64,000 nucleotides of DNA from an uncultured Draconibacterium sp. (GTDB taxonomy: Bacteria > Bacteroidota > Bacteroidia > Bacteroidales > Prolixibacteraceae): the NCBI RefSeq assembly GCF_963675585.1, contig NZ_OY776413.1:372001-436000 (forward strand), given 5' to 3'. Below the pieces are notes generated by a model. The model did no database searches and had not been told where the DNA came from. It saw only the letters and a list, made by a program, of their open reading frames with translations. Within the stretch, counting starts at the first letter, position 1; every line of letters starts with the position of its first letter. Of this stretch, positions 18,997-28,476 are shown piece after piece. Position numbers and translations under genes: made by a program.

Positions 18997-19626
18997 ATGC
19001 AGGAAATCGAAAACTTTGAAAAGGCTTTTTACCAGGATGGATTTAAGCTTGGAATGAATGCCGTAAATGCCGGTGCCGATAAAGCTGCACTGTTCTCTGC
19101 CATTCAGGAAATGTATACTGCAATCGACGGACTTAACGATTCACTCTCTGTTCTGGCCAGGCAACAAGGACAAAGTATCGAATGCAAAGTAGGATGCGAA
19201 TGGTGTTGCCACCAGCCGGTTTTTGCGCTTGACTACGAGCTCGATTATTTGAAAGATTACATCGACAACTATTTTGACGACGAAACAAAAACAGAAATAA
19301 AACAAAAGGCTGAACGAAAACAGAACAAGCTGGGAGGCTTAAAAGACGATGCCCTGCTGAATGCAAAATCTCCTTGCCCATTGTTAAACGACGGAGCATG
19401 TTTTGCCTACGAAGCAAGGCCGATAGCGTGTCGGATTTATCTTTCATCGTCGGTAAAAAGTTGTATGCATTTTTACAATGTTCCGGATGATAAAAAAAGC
19501 TACCCTGCCCTTTTAGACTTACCCATGCGTTTGGGACGAATGATGAACGAAGGTTTTAAGTCCGCTCTGAAAATGAGTGGCATTGTTCCTGAAGAATTTC
19601 GGATTGAGGAAAAATTAACAGTATAA
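18997..19626 (+). CDS. YkgJ-family cysteine-cluster protein
   Basis: A 209-residue protein with the Zn/Fe-chelating CxxxCxxCC motif (CKVGCEWCC, about 64-72) and downstream cysteines in CPLLNDGACFAYEARPIACRIY. This is the YkgJ/UPF0153 pattern. The biochemical role of the family is not settled. The ATG follows the upstream terminator by about 50 bp, and the next gene begins 13 bp after its stop, so the two are probably co-transcribed. Confidence 0.82.
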   Translation: MQEIENFEKAFYQDGFKLGMNAVNAGADKAALFSAIQEMYTAIDGLNDSLSVLARQQGQSIECKVGCEWCCHQPVFALDYELDYLKDYIDNYFDDETKTEIKQKAERKQNKLGGLKDDALLNAKSPCPLLNDGACFAYEARPIACRIYLSSSVKSCMHFYNVPDDKKSYPALLDLPMRLGRMMNEGFKSALKMSGIVPEEFRIEEKLTV

Positions 19627-19639
19627 AAGTACTTAAGTT

Positions 19640-20263
19640 ATGAGTTTTGGAGGAACTGTATTTGCAATGATACAATCACTACGAGCCAATGCCCGCCCGA
19701 AACACCATGCTTATCAGAGTTGGGAAAAATCTGACAGACTCATTTTTAAGAACAAATACAAACTAGTTTCGAAACAAGTATCACCAGAAAAACTTAAACA
19801 AGTCAAAGCAAAGTTTAAAAAAGAAATTGAGAAAGAACAGAAACGAAGCTTAAGAATTACCATCGCAACTATCGTAATTTTCATTCCTCTTGTCTCTTTT
19901 GCTATATTTCAGTTTTTCTTTAACAATAGTCAAAAAAATTATAACCCGTATATTTCACAAAAAGATAAACAAATCACAACTGATATAAATACGGACCAGA
20001 TTAATTATTTATTGAATTCAGGCTATGACTGGTTGAACCAAAAGCACTATAAAAATGCTAAATTTCAATTCAACCGAGTACTGGAAAGCAATCCAAAGAA
20101 TAAAGCAGCCTTGTTTGGATTAACCGCAAGCTATGTATACGAATGTCAAACCGACAAAACGAACTATACTAAAGCTACAAAAATGTTAGAAGATTATATT
20201 TCTAAATTCGGGAGTGATGCTTCAACAGATACTTTAAACGCTATACTAAAAAATGTAAATTAA
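19640..20263 (+). CDS. Membrane-anchored protein with a TPR-like C-terminus
   Basis: A 207-residue protein. A basic cytoplasmic N-terminus (about 1-75) leads to one membrane helix (about 76-95: IATIVIFIPLVSFAIFQFFF). The C-terminal domain has a TPR-like pattern (YDWLNQKHYKNAKFQFNRVLE, then NPKNKAALFGLTASY). No enzymatic motif is seen. It converges with, and overlaps by 4 bp, the thioesterase gene. Confidence 0.65.
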   Translation: MSFGGTVFAMIQSLRANARPKHHAYQSWEKSDRLIFKNKYKLVSKQVSPEKLKQVKAKFKKEIEKEQKRSLRITIATIVIFIPLVSFAIFQFFFNNSQKNYNPYISQKDKQITTDINTDQINYLLNSGYDWLNQKHYKNAKFQFNRVLESNPKNKAALFGLTASYVYECQTDKTNYTKATKMLEDYISKFGSDASTDTLNAILKNVN

Positions 20264-20682
20264 ACATCTTCCATCACAATTCCAACCGCTTCAAACTTAC
20301 TTTCAAGTATTTCCGGTGAAACCGGCCGCCCGTTTCGGGTTAGAACCGTGGTTATACGCGCACTTACCATTAACTTTTCATCGCTTTTACGAATTACCTG
20401 CTGATCGAAAACAATCCGTAAACGCCCCTGTTTCTTCATTTTAAGGCGAATCAAAAAATCATCGCCCGGACGAAGCGGAAATTTATAATCCAACTCTGCT
20501 TTAATTACTACAGCATCTATTCCATCGTTGTGCAATTGGGCAAAATCTACATTGGCATAATTCAAAAATTTGTGCCGACAGTGTTCCAGGTAATTCTGAT
20601 ACACGGCATTGTTCACAATTCCCTGTAAATCGCATTCGTAATCGCGAACCTGAAGTTCAAGTTCAAAATGATAATCATTCAT
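20260..20682 (-). CDS. Hotdog-fold acyl-CoA thioesterase (YbgC/4-HBT type)
   Basis: A 140-residue hotdog protein with the 4-hydroxybenzoyl-CoA thioesterase signature RDYECDLQGIVNNAVYQNYLEHCR (catalytic Asp in the first part). It would hydrolyse an acyl-CoA to free CoA and acid; the acyl specificity is not deducible. Single minus-strand gene. Confidence 0.85.
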   Translation of the reverse strand: MNDYHFELELQVRDYECDLQGIVNNAVYQNYLEHCRHKFLNYANVDFAQLHNDGIDAVVIKAELDYKFPLRPGDDFLIRLKMKKQGRLRIVFDQQVIRKSDEKLMVSARITTVLTRNGRPVSPEILESKFEAVGIVMEDV

Positions 20683-20724
20683 TATTGTCTTTTTCTAAAC
20701 TTTCTACTTATGGGAAATGAGAGA

Positions 20725-20881
20725 TTCCTCACTTCGTTCGGAATGACATCAATGTATGGATGTAAGTTGAAAGTATAGTTGGTTTGACTAAATTAAATAG
20801 AATTAAACCAACTATACTTTCAGCCCTTGTCCACTTAACTCTTTGTCATTCTGAGCGCAATGCAATGAAGCAAAAGAATCT
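20725..20881. repeat. Large imperfect palindrome (REP/MITE-like intergenic element)
   Basis: An 18-bp perfect inverted repeat TGAAAGTATAGTTGGTTT (20768-20785) / AAACCAACTATACTTTCA (20805-20822) is nested inside a wider imperfect palindrome. Its outer arms read AGATTC...GGAATGACA and TGTCATTCTGAGC...GAATCT. The GTCATTC...GAATCT arm type also appears near 28027-28095, so it belongs to a dispersed family. Confidence 0.6.
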
Positions 20882-20900
20882 GTTTCATTCAAGGTCAAAC

Positions 20901-21515
20901 CTATTTTACCTGAAAATCGAACATCTTTTTATCTTCCAGGTAACCTTCCAAACGATCGCCGATTTTAACCGGGCCAACATTTGCAGGCGTTCCGGTATAA
21001 ATTAAATCGCCAATTTTTAAAGTCACATATTTTGAGATATTTGCGATCAGCTCTTCAAAACCAAACAGCATTAAACCGGAATTGGATTCCTGCACCGTTT
21101 TTCCATTAATATTGAGTTTGAAATTAATCGCCTCGTCATCGGGAAAAATTGATTTCGAGAAAAAAGTGCTGCTTAAAACAGCCGATTTATCAAATGCTTT
21201 TGCTTTTTCCCAGGGTAAACCTTTTGCTTTAAGCTGTGCCTGTATATCGCGGGCAGTAAAATCAATTCCCAGACCAATCTCATCGAAATAACGATGGGCA
21301 AAACGTTTTTCAATGTTTTTACCAATCCGGTTGATCTTAACCACCAGCTCAATTTCGTGATGCACTTCGTTTGTCCACTCCGGAATATAAAACGGATCGT
21401 TGTTCCGAAGCAAGGCAGTGTCAGGCTTCATAAAAAAGATAGGCTCCTCAGGAACGTCGTTGCCCAACTCTTTGGCATGTGCCACGTAATTTCTTCCGAT
21501 ACAAATTATTTTCAT
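20901..21515 (-). CDS. Fumarylacetoacetate-hydrolase-family protein (FAHD1-like)
   Basis: A 204-residue single-domain FAH protein (IGRNYVAHAKELGN, EEPIFFMKPDTAL, then HHEIELVVKINRIG with metal-binding acids). It ends with DLIYTGTPANVGPVKIGD, the usual FAH closing motif. The short single-domain form resembles acylpyruvases and oxaloacetate decarboxylases (FAHD1). It is followed 40 bp away by the exonuclease gene, which lies upstream in the same minus-strand direction. Confidence 0.88.
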   Translation of the reverse strand: MKIICIGRNYVAHAKELGNDVPEEPIFFMKPDTALLRNNDPFYIPEWTNEVHHEIELVVKINRIGKNIEKRFAHRYFDEIGLGIDFTARDIQAQLKAKGLPWEKAKAFDKSAVLSSTFFSKSIFPDDEAINFKLNINGKTVQESNSGLMLFGFEELIANISKYVTLKIGDLIYTGTPANVGPVKIGDRLEGYLEDKKMFDFQVK

Positions 21516-21555
21516 CTCTTTTTAGCTTCGAGCCACGAGCCTCAGGCTTCAGGCT

Positions 21556-22359
21556 CTATTTACTCATCATTTTTAACTTTAACTGCGTAAGTACTTTTTT
21601 GGTGTACAAGGGGAATTCACTGTTTAAAATCCAGCCAAAATACCCCGGTTGTTCCTGTAGTACTTGTTCTACCGGAATACCTTTATTTTTGCCAAAATTA
21701 AATACTTCTACACCATTTTCATCGTACACAATACGTCCCACAAAATCAACATTTCTGTCGTACGACGAGAATTCGCTCAACTTATCAATGTCGTTTACAA
21801 TTGGCACCGTTTTTTTGCCTTTATCCTCAAACTCCACATTCTCGTATTTATCCAACTGCGCTTTTAGCACTTCGTAAGTGGCTTTGGTATCGGCCATTGC
21901 ACTGTGTGCATCCACTAAATCCTCGTCGCAGTAAAACTTATAAGCGGCGGCCAGCGTACGTTTTTCCATTTTATGAAAAATGGCCTGCACGTCAATAAAC
22001 TTCCGTTTTTTCATGTCCACGTCCACTTCGGCCCGCAAAAACTCTTCAGCCAAAAGCGGAATATCAAAACGGTTTGAATTAAATCCACCCAAATCGCAGC
22101 CCTCAATAAATTTGGCCAGTGTTTTTGCCACCGACTTAAAAGTGGGCGCATCTTTCACATCTTCGTCGTAGATTCCATGTATCAATGAAGCCTCTTCTGG
22201 AATATGCATCTCCGGATTTATACGTAATAACTTTTCTTCTTCTGTTCCGTCAACATTTACTTTTATCAACGCAATTTCCACTATTCGATCTGTAACAATG
22301 TTAATTCCTGTTGTTTCGAGATCGAGAAAAACAATTGGATTTTTTAATTGAAGCTTCAT
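21556..22359 (-). CDS. DnaQ-family 3'-5' exonuclease
   Basis: A 267-residue protein with a DEDDh exonuclease domain (about 8-175). Motif I is DLETTG (Asp14, Glu16), and motif III HSAMADTKAT supplies the His and last Asp. A C-terminal extension (about 205-265: VGRIVYDENGVEVFNFGKNKG) matches a conserved module found in Bacteroidota versions. It may act in proofreading or RNA/DNA trimming. It follows dnaN in the same direction with a terminator between them. Confidence 0.88.
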   Translation of the reverse strand: MKLQLKNPIVFLDLETTGINIVTDRIVEIALIKVNVDGTEEEKLLRINPEMHIPEEASLIHGIYDEDVKDAPTFKSVAKTLAKFIEGCDLGGFNSNRFDIPLLAEEFLRAEVDVDMKKRKFIDVQAIFHKMEKRTLAAAYKFYCDEDLVDAHSAMADTKATYEVLKAQLDKYENVEFEDKGKKTVPIVNDIDKLSEFSSYDRNVDFVGRIVYDENGVEVFNFGKNKGIPVEQVLQEQPGYFGWILNSEFPLYTKKVLTQLKLKMMSK

Positions 22360-22399
22360 GTCTTTATGTTTTATGGAGGTTTATTACACCTCAAAAAAA

Positions 22400-22437
22400 A
22401 GGTATCTGCAAACCTAAAAAACGTTTAGCAGATACCT
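22400..22437 (-). terminator. Rho-independent terminator of dnaN
   Basis: Read on the minus strand, the long stem AGGTATCTGC...GCAGATACCT (arms 22400-22413 and 22423-22437) is followed by a run of Ts. It lies between the dnaN stop and the exonuclease start. Confidence 0.85.
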
Positions 22438-22459
22438 CTTTAAGATTTTTATTTAATCG

Positions 22460-23587
22460 TTATGCGTTTATCATCATCGGCATAAGCAGCATTAACATAT
22501 CTTCGTCTTCTTCGTTTTCGGCCGGAAGTAACAAGCCCGCACGCGTTGGGTCGCTCATTTCAACCTTTACATCCGAAGTAGAAATATTGCTTAAAATTTC
22601 CTGAAGGAAAGTCGATTTGAAACCGATTTCAATTTCTTCTCCTTCGTAATCGCAATTTAAACGTTCCACCGCAGAAATAGAGAAATCGATATCCTGTGCC
22701 GAAACAATCAGTTGATTTTCGTTAATGTTTAATTTAATCAGGTTGCTGGCCGCATTCGAAAATACAGACACCCTTTTTACCGTATTAAAAATATTCAAAC
22801 GATCGATGATCATTTTATTCGGGTTATTGGTAGGAATTACCGAGTTGTAACTTGGATAATTTCCTTCAACCAAACGACAGATCAATTTGTAGTTGCTTAA
22901 AACAAAGAATGCATTTTTATCATCGAATTCCACTTTCACGTCGAATTCTTCTTTTGGCAACAGGTTTTTCAACAAACCGGCCGGTTTTTTAGGAAGAATA
23001 AACGACGACTCAAACTCGGCTTTGGCATCCATTCTGCGATAACGCACCAGTTTATGCGCATCGGATGCAACAAAACTCATGTAGTCGGGAGTCAGTTCAA
23101 CATAAATACCATTCATTACCGGACGCAATTCATCGTCGGCAGTGGCAAACAAGGTTTTTTCAATACCTTTTTGCAAGGCAACGTGGCTTACATTTATCGA
23201 CGATGCACCTTCTTCGTCAAGCTGAGGTTGCTCCGGAAAATCCTCGGCATTTTGCCCCATAATATTGAATTTACCGTTATCAGAGAAAATCTCAACATTA
23301 AACGAGTTGTCATCAATTTGGAAAGTTAGTGGCTGTTCCGGAAACTCTTTTAAAGTGTCGGTAATTAATTTTGCAGGAACTGCTACGGCACCTACTCCTT
23401 CAATGTTTTCCAATTCAAGACTGGTAATCAAAGTCGATTCCAGGTCGGAAGCGGTAATGGTTAATTCTGTTTCGCTCAACTGAAACAAAAAGTTATCGAG
23501 AATTGGCATTGTACTTTTACTGCTGATTACTTTGCTAATAGCAGCAAGATGGCTCAATAATTCGGTGCTTGAAACTACAAATTTCAT
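22460..23587 (-). CDS. dnaN: DNA polymerase III beta sliding clamp
   Basis: A 375-residue protein with the three-domain clamp layout. The N-terminus MKFVVSSTELLSHLAAISKVISSKSTMPILDNFLF-type text and the C-terminal LMLLMPMMI ending are typical of Bacteroidota DnaN. It forms the ring that tethers replicative polymerase to DNA. No dnaA or recF is adjacent, so the locus is not the classical origin arrangement. Confidence 0.96.
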   Translation of the reverse strand: MKFVVSSTELLSHLAAISKVISSKSTMPILDNFLFQLSETELTITASDLESTLITSLELENIEGVGAVAVPAKLITDTLKEFPEQPLTFQIDDNSFNVEIFSDNGKFNIMGQNAEDFPEQPQLDEEGASSINVSHVALQKGIEKTLFATADDELRPVMNGIYVELTPDYMSFVASDAHKLVRYRRMDAKAEFESSFILPKKPAGLLKNLLPKEEFDVKVEFDDKNAFFVLSNYKLICRLVEGNYPSYNSVIPTNNPNKMIIDRLNIFNTVKRVSVFSNAASNLIKLNINENQLIVSAQDIDFSISAVERLNCDYEGEEIEIGFKSTFLQEILSNISTSDVKVEMSDPTRAGLLLPAENEEDEDMLMLLMPMMINA

Positions 23588-24041
23588 ATAATTATTTTTT
23601 ATTTTCTATAATTCGTACTGAACGATAAATTTGGTCTGTTCTGTGGATTTTTTCAACCAATCCTAGTACACGAATATACAAACTTTAATGTTATTTACCT
23701 ATTCAGCTTTTGTGATTTTCCCATGTTTTATCGACAGTGTTTTTAACACGTTAAACACCTAAATGTCAAATAATAATCAAAAACCACCGGCAACATCAAA
23801 GTTGATTCCGATAAGCTGGCTGCCGGGCTTTCCATTTTAGTTTCCTCTCATTTTACAGTTCCGCCAGCACCAGGTAGTAAGCTTCCGCCGGTCGCTTCTA
23901 CTTGCCGGGCGTCATTGCAAAATGCTTCGGCAAGCTACCATTTCAATCCCTGCCAGTGTGGTCAGTCATTCTATTGGTCTGGTGTATTCCATTCCGCCAT
24001 TATTGCAAATCGCGGATTGGAATCCGCGAAACCCATTCTCG
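23588..24041. other. Intergenic region between dnaN and gldFG
   Basis: No supportable gene in 454 bp. The dnaN-proximal part is AT-rich and should hold its promoter. The distal part (about 23800-24041) is more GC-rich and contains a perfect hairpin CGCGGATT-GG-AATCCGCG (24011-24028), 14 bp beyond the gldFG stop. The hairpin could serve as terminator or repeat. Confidence 0.5.
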
Positions 24042-26456
24042 CTACTTTCGCGCATACTTATATCGTCTCACAAAATTATAAACCACCCCAAACAAGGAAA
24101 CCAACAACAAGGGCAGCAATATATTCAGCCATTGCCAGAATGCTTTTTCCTCGCGTAATTTTACCTGATCGAGCAAGCGCATTTTTAGTGTACGGTTGCG
24201 CAATTGCATAATTCCACGGTCGTCGTTCAAATAGAAAACGGTATTTAACAAAAACTCCTTATTCCCCCAGGTTCTGTTTACCACACGATCGAAGCCTAAC
24301 TGTTGAATTTGTGGCGATTGCCCCGAATAATTTACCTTGTTGGCAATTAATCCGGCATCGGCAATTACCACCATTTTTGTGGCTTTGCTTTCGTTTAAAA
24401 CCGCATTCGACGCATAGCCCAACTGTTCCACCATTCGGTTTTTATACAAGGATGTAAATTCACCTTCGATTAAAACACCAACGGGAATAAAGGGCGTTGT
24501 AAACAATTCGCGGGCGGGTGGATTATTGATGTTTTTTAAACTCACCGACGATGGAGATTTTACTTTTCGTGCATAAGGCGATGTTGATAAAATAACCGAT
24601 TTCGTCAAATTCGAATTCCCCGAAATGGTATCCACCGACGAAACAAATTCGCTTAAAACGCGGTTTAAATTGCGGCTTAGCGGATGATCGTCGTTTGGCG
24701 TTAACAAGGGAGAATAGTACCATGGATGCAAGGTAAATTTTGCCTCGGTGCCGCCTGGTGCCGTGTTTACCGGAATCTGTGAACAATCAACATCCTGCAG
24801 CAATTCGTAATTCAGGCGTGCACCGTATTTAAACAACTGGTCGCCCAGGTTAATATCGCGAGGAAATGCATAGGTTTGAAAACCCCGCGACAAACTGTCG
24901 CTGTCTACCTGCACCGGATCGATGAGCCACATTACTTTCCCGCCATTCATAATGTACTGGTCAATCACAAATTTATCCGTCTCTTCAAAAGTCTGCGTAG
25001 GACCAGCAACAATCAACACATCAAAATTATCGGCATATTTTCCGAGGGTTTCGCTTGTAATACGAACCACATCGAAGTCGGCAGACAGGGCATTTGAAAT
25101 GTCCATTACCTGGTAGGCATCAAATTCGCCCTGCCCTTCGAGAAAGGCCACGGTCGATTTTTTGTTGCGCATTAATTTCTGAAAGGCGTTTACCAGCTCA
25201 AACTCCACACTTTCGGCTGAATGATTAAAATTGTATTCGTGCGAAAAGTCCTGGTTGTATTTTAAAAAGTTAACCGCAACTTCTTTGTTTCCCATACGAA
25301 TCACTGCTCCCGGGAAAATCAATTTTGTAGTAACTCCTTTTTCTGTTTTATGTCTGAAACTGGTTGGTATAATTCCTTTTGCATACAAATTTTCGATAAG
25401 TTGTTCGCGCTTTTCTTCGCTGGCAATGGCGTACAAATCCGTTATTTTTAAACGAAGTGGTTTGTTTGAATAGGCATTTAAAACAGCAATTTTTTCAAAC
25501 ACCTCGTTTTGTAATTTTTTCAGGCCCGGCTCCAGTTCTCCTTCCAGAAAAAACTCGATGGAAACCGGTTCTTCAATACCAGCTGCTATTTCTTTGCTTA
25601 CCTGCGACAGCGAATAACGTTTGTCGGAAGTTAAGTCGATGCGGTATAAAAAGTTGGTGGAAACAAAAAACAGAACCAGCATTCCAAGCACATTAAAAAG
25701 CACTTTTAACTTTGCTTTACCGGTTTTTAGTTTTCCTTTACGAAGCACCAAACCGGTGGCATACAAAAACAGGATGGTCATTCCCAGAAAATAAACCACA
25801 TCCTGCAAATCAATCACACCACGAGATGCCGACAAATAGTGGCTATTAATGCTAAACCAGTTTAACGTTTGTTCGAGCAGATAAGGAACACCCGACGAAG
25901 CAGCAAATTCGAAACCGAGGTAAAAAAGAAAGGAAACGGCCATGGACAGAATAAACGACACAATTTGATTATCGGTTAAGGCCGAAGCAAAAACACCAAT
26001 GGCAACATAAATAATTGCCAGGAAAAAGAGCCCGAAAAACGAACCCCAGGTTGCGCCCACATCGATGCTACCCACCGGATTTCCCAGCAAATAAACCGAC
26101 AAAAAATAAAGTAAAGTGGGCAAAAGCGAGAACACCACCAACACCAAACCTGCCAAAAACTTAGCCAGCACCAACTGAAAATCAGATACGGGACGGGTTA
26201 ATAAAATTTCGATGGTTCCGCTTCGTTTTTCGTCGGCAAAAAAGCGCATGGTAATGGCAGGCACCAAAAACAAATACAACCACGGAGCCAGCGAGAACAA
26301 TCCGTCAAGCGTGGCATACCCATTATCGGGAATATTATAGGTACCCGGAAATACCCACAAAAACAATCCGCTTACCAACAAAAAAACCAGCACCGCCAAA
26401 TAACCGATCAGCGACCCCAGAAATGTCTTTATTTCTTTTTTCAAAAGTGAAAACAT
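24042..26456 (-). CDS. gldFG: Fused GldF-GldG ABC-transporter-type protein
   Basis: An 804-residue fusion. Residues 1 to about 240 form a six-helix ABC-2 permease (MFSLLKKEIKTFLGSLIGYLAV, RFFADEKRSGTIEILLTRPVSD) matching GldF. Residues from about 255 carry an N-terminal membrane anchor and the GldG periplasmic domain (SDKRYSLSQVSKEIAAGI, VAFLEGQGEFD, DVLIVAGPTQTFEETD), closing with a C-terminal membrane helix. In Flavobacteria gldF and gldG are separate genes required for gliding. The ATPase GldA is not adjacent. The fusion may serve export or gliding. Confidence 0.88.
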   Translation of the reverse strand: MFSLLKKEIKTFLGSLIGYLAVLVFLLVSGLFLWVFPGTYNIPDNGYATLDGLFSLAPWLYLFLVPAITMRFFADEKRSGTIEILLTRPVSDFQLVLAKFLAGLVLVVFSLLPTLLYFLSVYLLGNPVGSIDVGATWGSFFGLFFLAIIYVAIGVFASALTDNQIVSFILSMAVSFLFYLGFEFAASSGVPYLLEQTLNWFSINSHYLSASRGVIDLQDVVYFLGMTILFLYATGLVLRKGKLKTGKAKLKVLFNVLGMLVLFFVSTNFLYRIDLTSDKRYSLSQVSKEIAAGIEEPVSIEFFLEGELEPGLKKLQNEVFEKIAVLNAYSNKPLRLKITDLYAIASEEKREQLIENLYAKGIIPTSFRHKTEKGVTTKLIFPGAVIRMGNKEVAVNFLKYNQDFSHEYNFNHSAESVEFELVNAFQKLMRNKKSTVAFLEGQGEFDAYQVMDISNALSADFDVVRITSETLGKYADNFDVLIVAGPTQTFEETDKFVIDQYIMNGGKVMWLIDPVQVDSDSLSRGFQTYAFPRDINLGDQLFKYGARLNYELLQDVDCSQIPVNTAPGGTEAKFTLHPWYYSPLLTPNDDHPLSRNLNRVLSEFVSSVDTISGNSNLTKSVILSTSPYARKVKSPSSVSLKNINNPPARELFTTPFIPVGVLIEGEFTSLYKNRMVEQLGYASNAVLNESKATKMVVIADAGLIANKVNYSGQSPQIQQLGFDRVVNRTWGNKEFLLNTVFYLNDDRGIMQLRNRTLKMRLLDQVKLREEKAFWQWLNILLPLLLVSLFGVVYNFVRRYKYARK

Positions 26457-26862
26457 AGTTATAAGTGTTCAGTATTTTTAGTTAAAAGTTCAATCCCATC
26501 AATTTTATTTAATCTCTTCAATCTTTAATCAATCGTAAACGTTTTCCGTTAACACAACGTACATAAAACGCCCCAATGCAACAAAATATTTACTCCCCAA
26601 ATTACACGAATTTCACTAATTGAAAATGAGCTAAAGCTGATTTTAATAACTTTTCGTGTAATTGATGAAATTAGTGGACTATTTTTTATTCTTTTTTAAT
26701 CTCGATGCCATGGTTTATCACTTTTTCTTGACAGCCACTATAACTGATAAGTAAAAACTGAACTCTAAACACTAAACTCTAAACCCTGAACCCTAAACTC
26801 TAAACTCTAAACTCTGAACCCTGAACTCTGAACACCGACCACTGACCACTGCACACGGCACA
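26457..26862. repeat. Intergenic region with degenerate heptamer repeat (about 26757-26855)
   Basis: No gene in 406 bp. The half next to lpxB holds roughly a dozen head-to-tail variants of a 7-base unit (ACTCTAA, ACCCTAA, ACTCTGA), then ACCACTG variants, running up to the lpxB stop. The rest is AT-rich. The tract looks like slipped-strand simple sequence. Confidence 0.7.
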
Positions 26863-27990
26863 CTACCTTTTCAACAATTCAACCATTTTCTCAGCAGCTC
26901 GTTTCGAGCAGCCGGGTTCACCCATTAACTCGTTCATTTTTTTATAATCGTCGAAAATTTGGTGTCTGTACTTTTCGTCGTTCAACAATTTATCGAGTTC
27001 GGCCGATACATTTTCAACCGTCATTTCAAGCTGTATGTATTCCTGAATGGCAAATTTCTGCAAAATAATATTTGGCAACGATGCCCAGGGAATTTTCACC
27101 AGCCGGCGCGCTATAAAATCCATTACCCGTCCGCCCTCCATTTTATAAAGTACGGTTTGCGGAACGTTAAACAACGCCGTTTCGAGCGAAGCCGTGCCCG
27201 ACGTTACCAGCGCCGTGTGCGCATGATTTAACACATCGTAAGTGGCATTAAAAAGCAGTTTTATTTCCGAGCCTTTTAAAATTTGTTCGTACAGTTTTTT
27301 GTCCACCGAATTTACCCCCGGCAAAACCAGCTGGTACTCGTTTCTTTCGGCAACGGCATCGCGCATTACAGATAAAATGTATTTAATTTCCTGCACGCGG
27401 CTGCCGGCCAGCAAGGCAATTATTGGCCGCTCGTCAAGTCGGTGTTCTTTTAAAAATTCGGCTTTGCTTTTTGCTGTTTTTTTAAATTCGCCAATGGAAT
27501 CGAACAAGGGATTTCCCACATAATTTACAGCAACACCGTGCTTTTTAAAAAAGGCCGTTTCGAAGGGGAAAATGGTAAACATTTCGTCGACAAAAGCACG
27601 TATTTTTTTAACACGGTATTCTTTCCATGCCCACAATTTGGGTGAAATATAATAGTAAACTTTAATGTTGTTTTGTTTGGCAAACTCAGCAATCCGAAGA
27701 TTAAATCCGGCGTAATCGATCAAAATTAAAACATCGGGTTTATACGCCAGCAAATCCTGTTTGCAGAAGTTCATGTTGCGTTTAATGGTTCTGATGTTGA
27801 GCATTACATTTAAAAATCCCATAAACGCCATTTCGCGGTAGTGTTTTACCAGCTTGCCGCCCACCTGTTGCATTAAATCGCCGCCAAAAAAACGAAATTC
27901 GGCAGCTGCATCCGCAATTTTCAGCTCCTTCATTAAATTCGAGCCATGCAAATCGCCCGATGCTTCGCCTGCTATAATGTAATACTTCAT
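26863..27990 (-). CDS. lpxB: Lipid-A-disaccharide synthase
   Basis: A 375-residue GT19 glycosyltransferase. The N-terminus MKYYIIAGEASGDLHGSNLM is the family hallmark, so the start is set at 27990 rather than an in-frame ATG 42 bp upstream. Further marks are FFGGDLMQQVGG, YYISPKLWAWKEYRVKKI, LLAGSRVQEI and ALVTSGTASLETAL. It joins UDP-diacylglucosamine and lipid X to make the lipid A disaccharide at the inner membrane. Confidence 0.95.
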   Translation of the reverse strand: MKYYIIAGEASGDLHGSNLMKELKIADAAAEFRFFGGDLMQQVGGKLVKHYREMAFMGFLNVMLNIRTIKRNMNFCKQDLLAYKPDVLILIDYAGFNLRIAEFAKQNNIKVYYYISPKLWAWKEYRVKKIRAFVDEMFTIFPFETAFFKKHGVAVNYVGNPLFDSIGEFKKTAKSKAEFLKEHRLDERPIIALLAGSRVQEIKYILSVMRDAVAERNEYQLVLPGVNSVDKKLYEQILKGSEIKLLFNATYDVLNHAHTALVTSGTASLETALFNVPQTVLYKMEGGRVMDFIARRLVKIPWASLPNIILQKFAIQEYIQLEMTVENVSAELDKLLNDEKYRHQIFDDYKKMNELMGEPGCSKRAAEKMVELLKR

Positions 27991-28026
27991 ACTAATTTCT
28001 ATTTCGATTCCACCTGGTGTCTTGTT

Positions 28027-28095
28027 CGTCATGCTGAATTTATTTCAGCATCACATCGAATTAAAAAAGATTCCGAAATTAATTCGGAATGACGT
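28027..28095. repeat. Dispersed palindromic repeat
   Basis: A short hairpin TGCTGAA..TTCAGCA and a second hairpin TTCCGAA..TTCGGAA lie between CGTCAT and ATGACG ends, directly upstream of lpxB. The arms resemble those of the element at 20725-20881. Confidence 0.5.
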
Positions 28096-28144
28096 CCCAT
28101 ACAGAACAGAGTTTGCTTAACACTAGTTAAAAAACAATATCGTT

Positions 28145-28447
28145 TTACACTGCTCTTGAAATTAAAACCAGAAAGGCATACAAAATGGTTGCTCCCAAAA
28201 CACCGCGGGCAGCTTTTTCGTATTTCTTTTTCAGAAAAAACCAAAACACAGCCACGTTGGCAAAAACGCACAAACTGCTCAGTTTTATAAGCGCATGCAT
28301 TTGCCACATTCCACTAATGTAATCTGCAAACGACACTTCATCTTCGGTTACCAGATACACAATAAAAAAAATGAGCACAGGCAAGGCAAGACCTGCCAGG
28401 AGTCCGGTTCCAACGGTATCGAGTTTATTTTTTCTGCGTCGTTGCAT
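28145..28447 (-). CDS. Small membrane protein of unknown function
   Basis: A 100-residue protein with a basic N-terminus (MQRRRKNKLD) and three hydrophobic helices (about 14-36, 49-71, 80-98). No known motif is seen. Its start lies about 30 bp downstream of the surE stop, so it is probably in the surE-lpxB minus-strand run. Confidence 0.6.
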   Translation of the reverse strand: MQRRRKNKLDTVGTGLLAGLALPVLIFFIVYLVTEDEVSFADYISGMWQMHALIKLSSLCVFANVAVFWFFLKKKYEKAARGVLGATILYAFLVLISRAV

Positions 28448-28476
28448 ACAATCAATTCGGGTTTGTTTTCAGTCCT

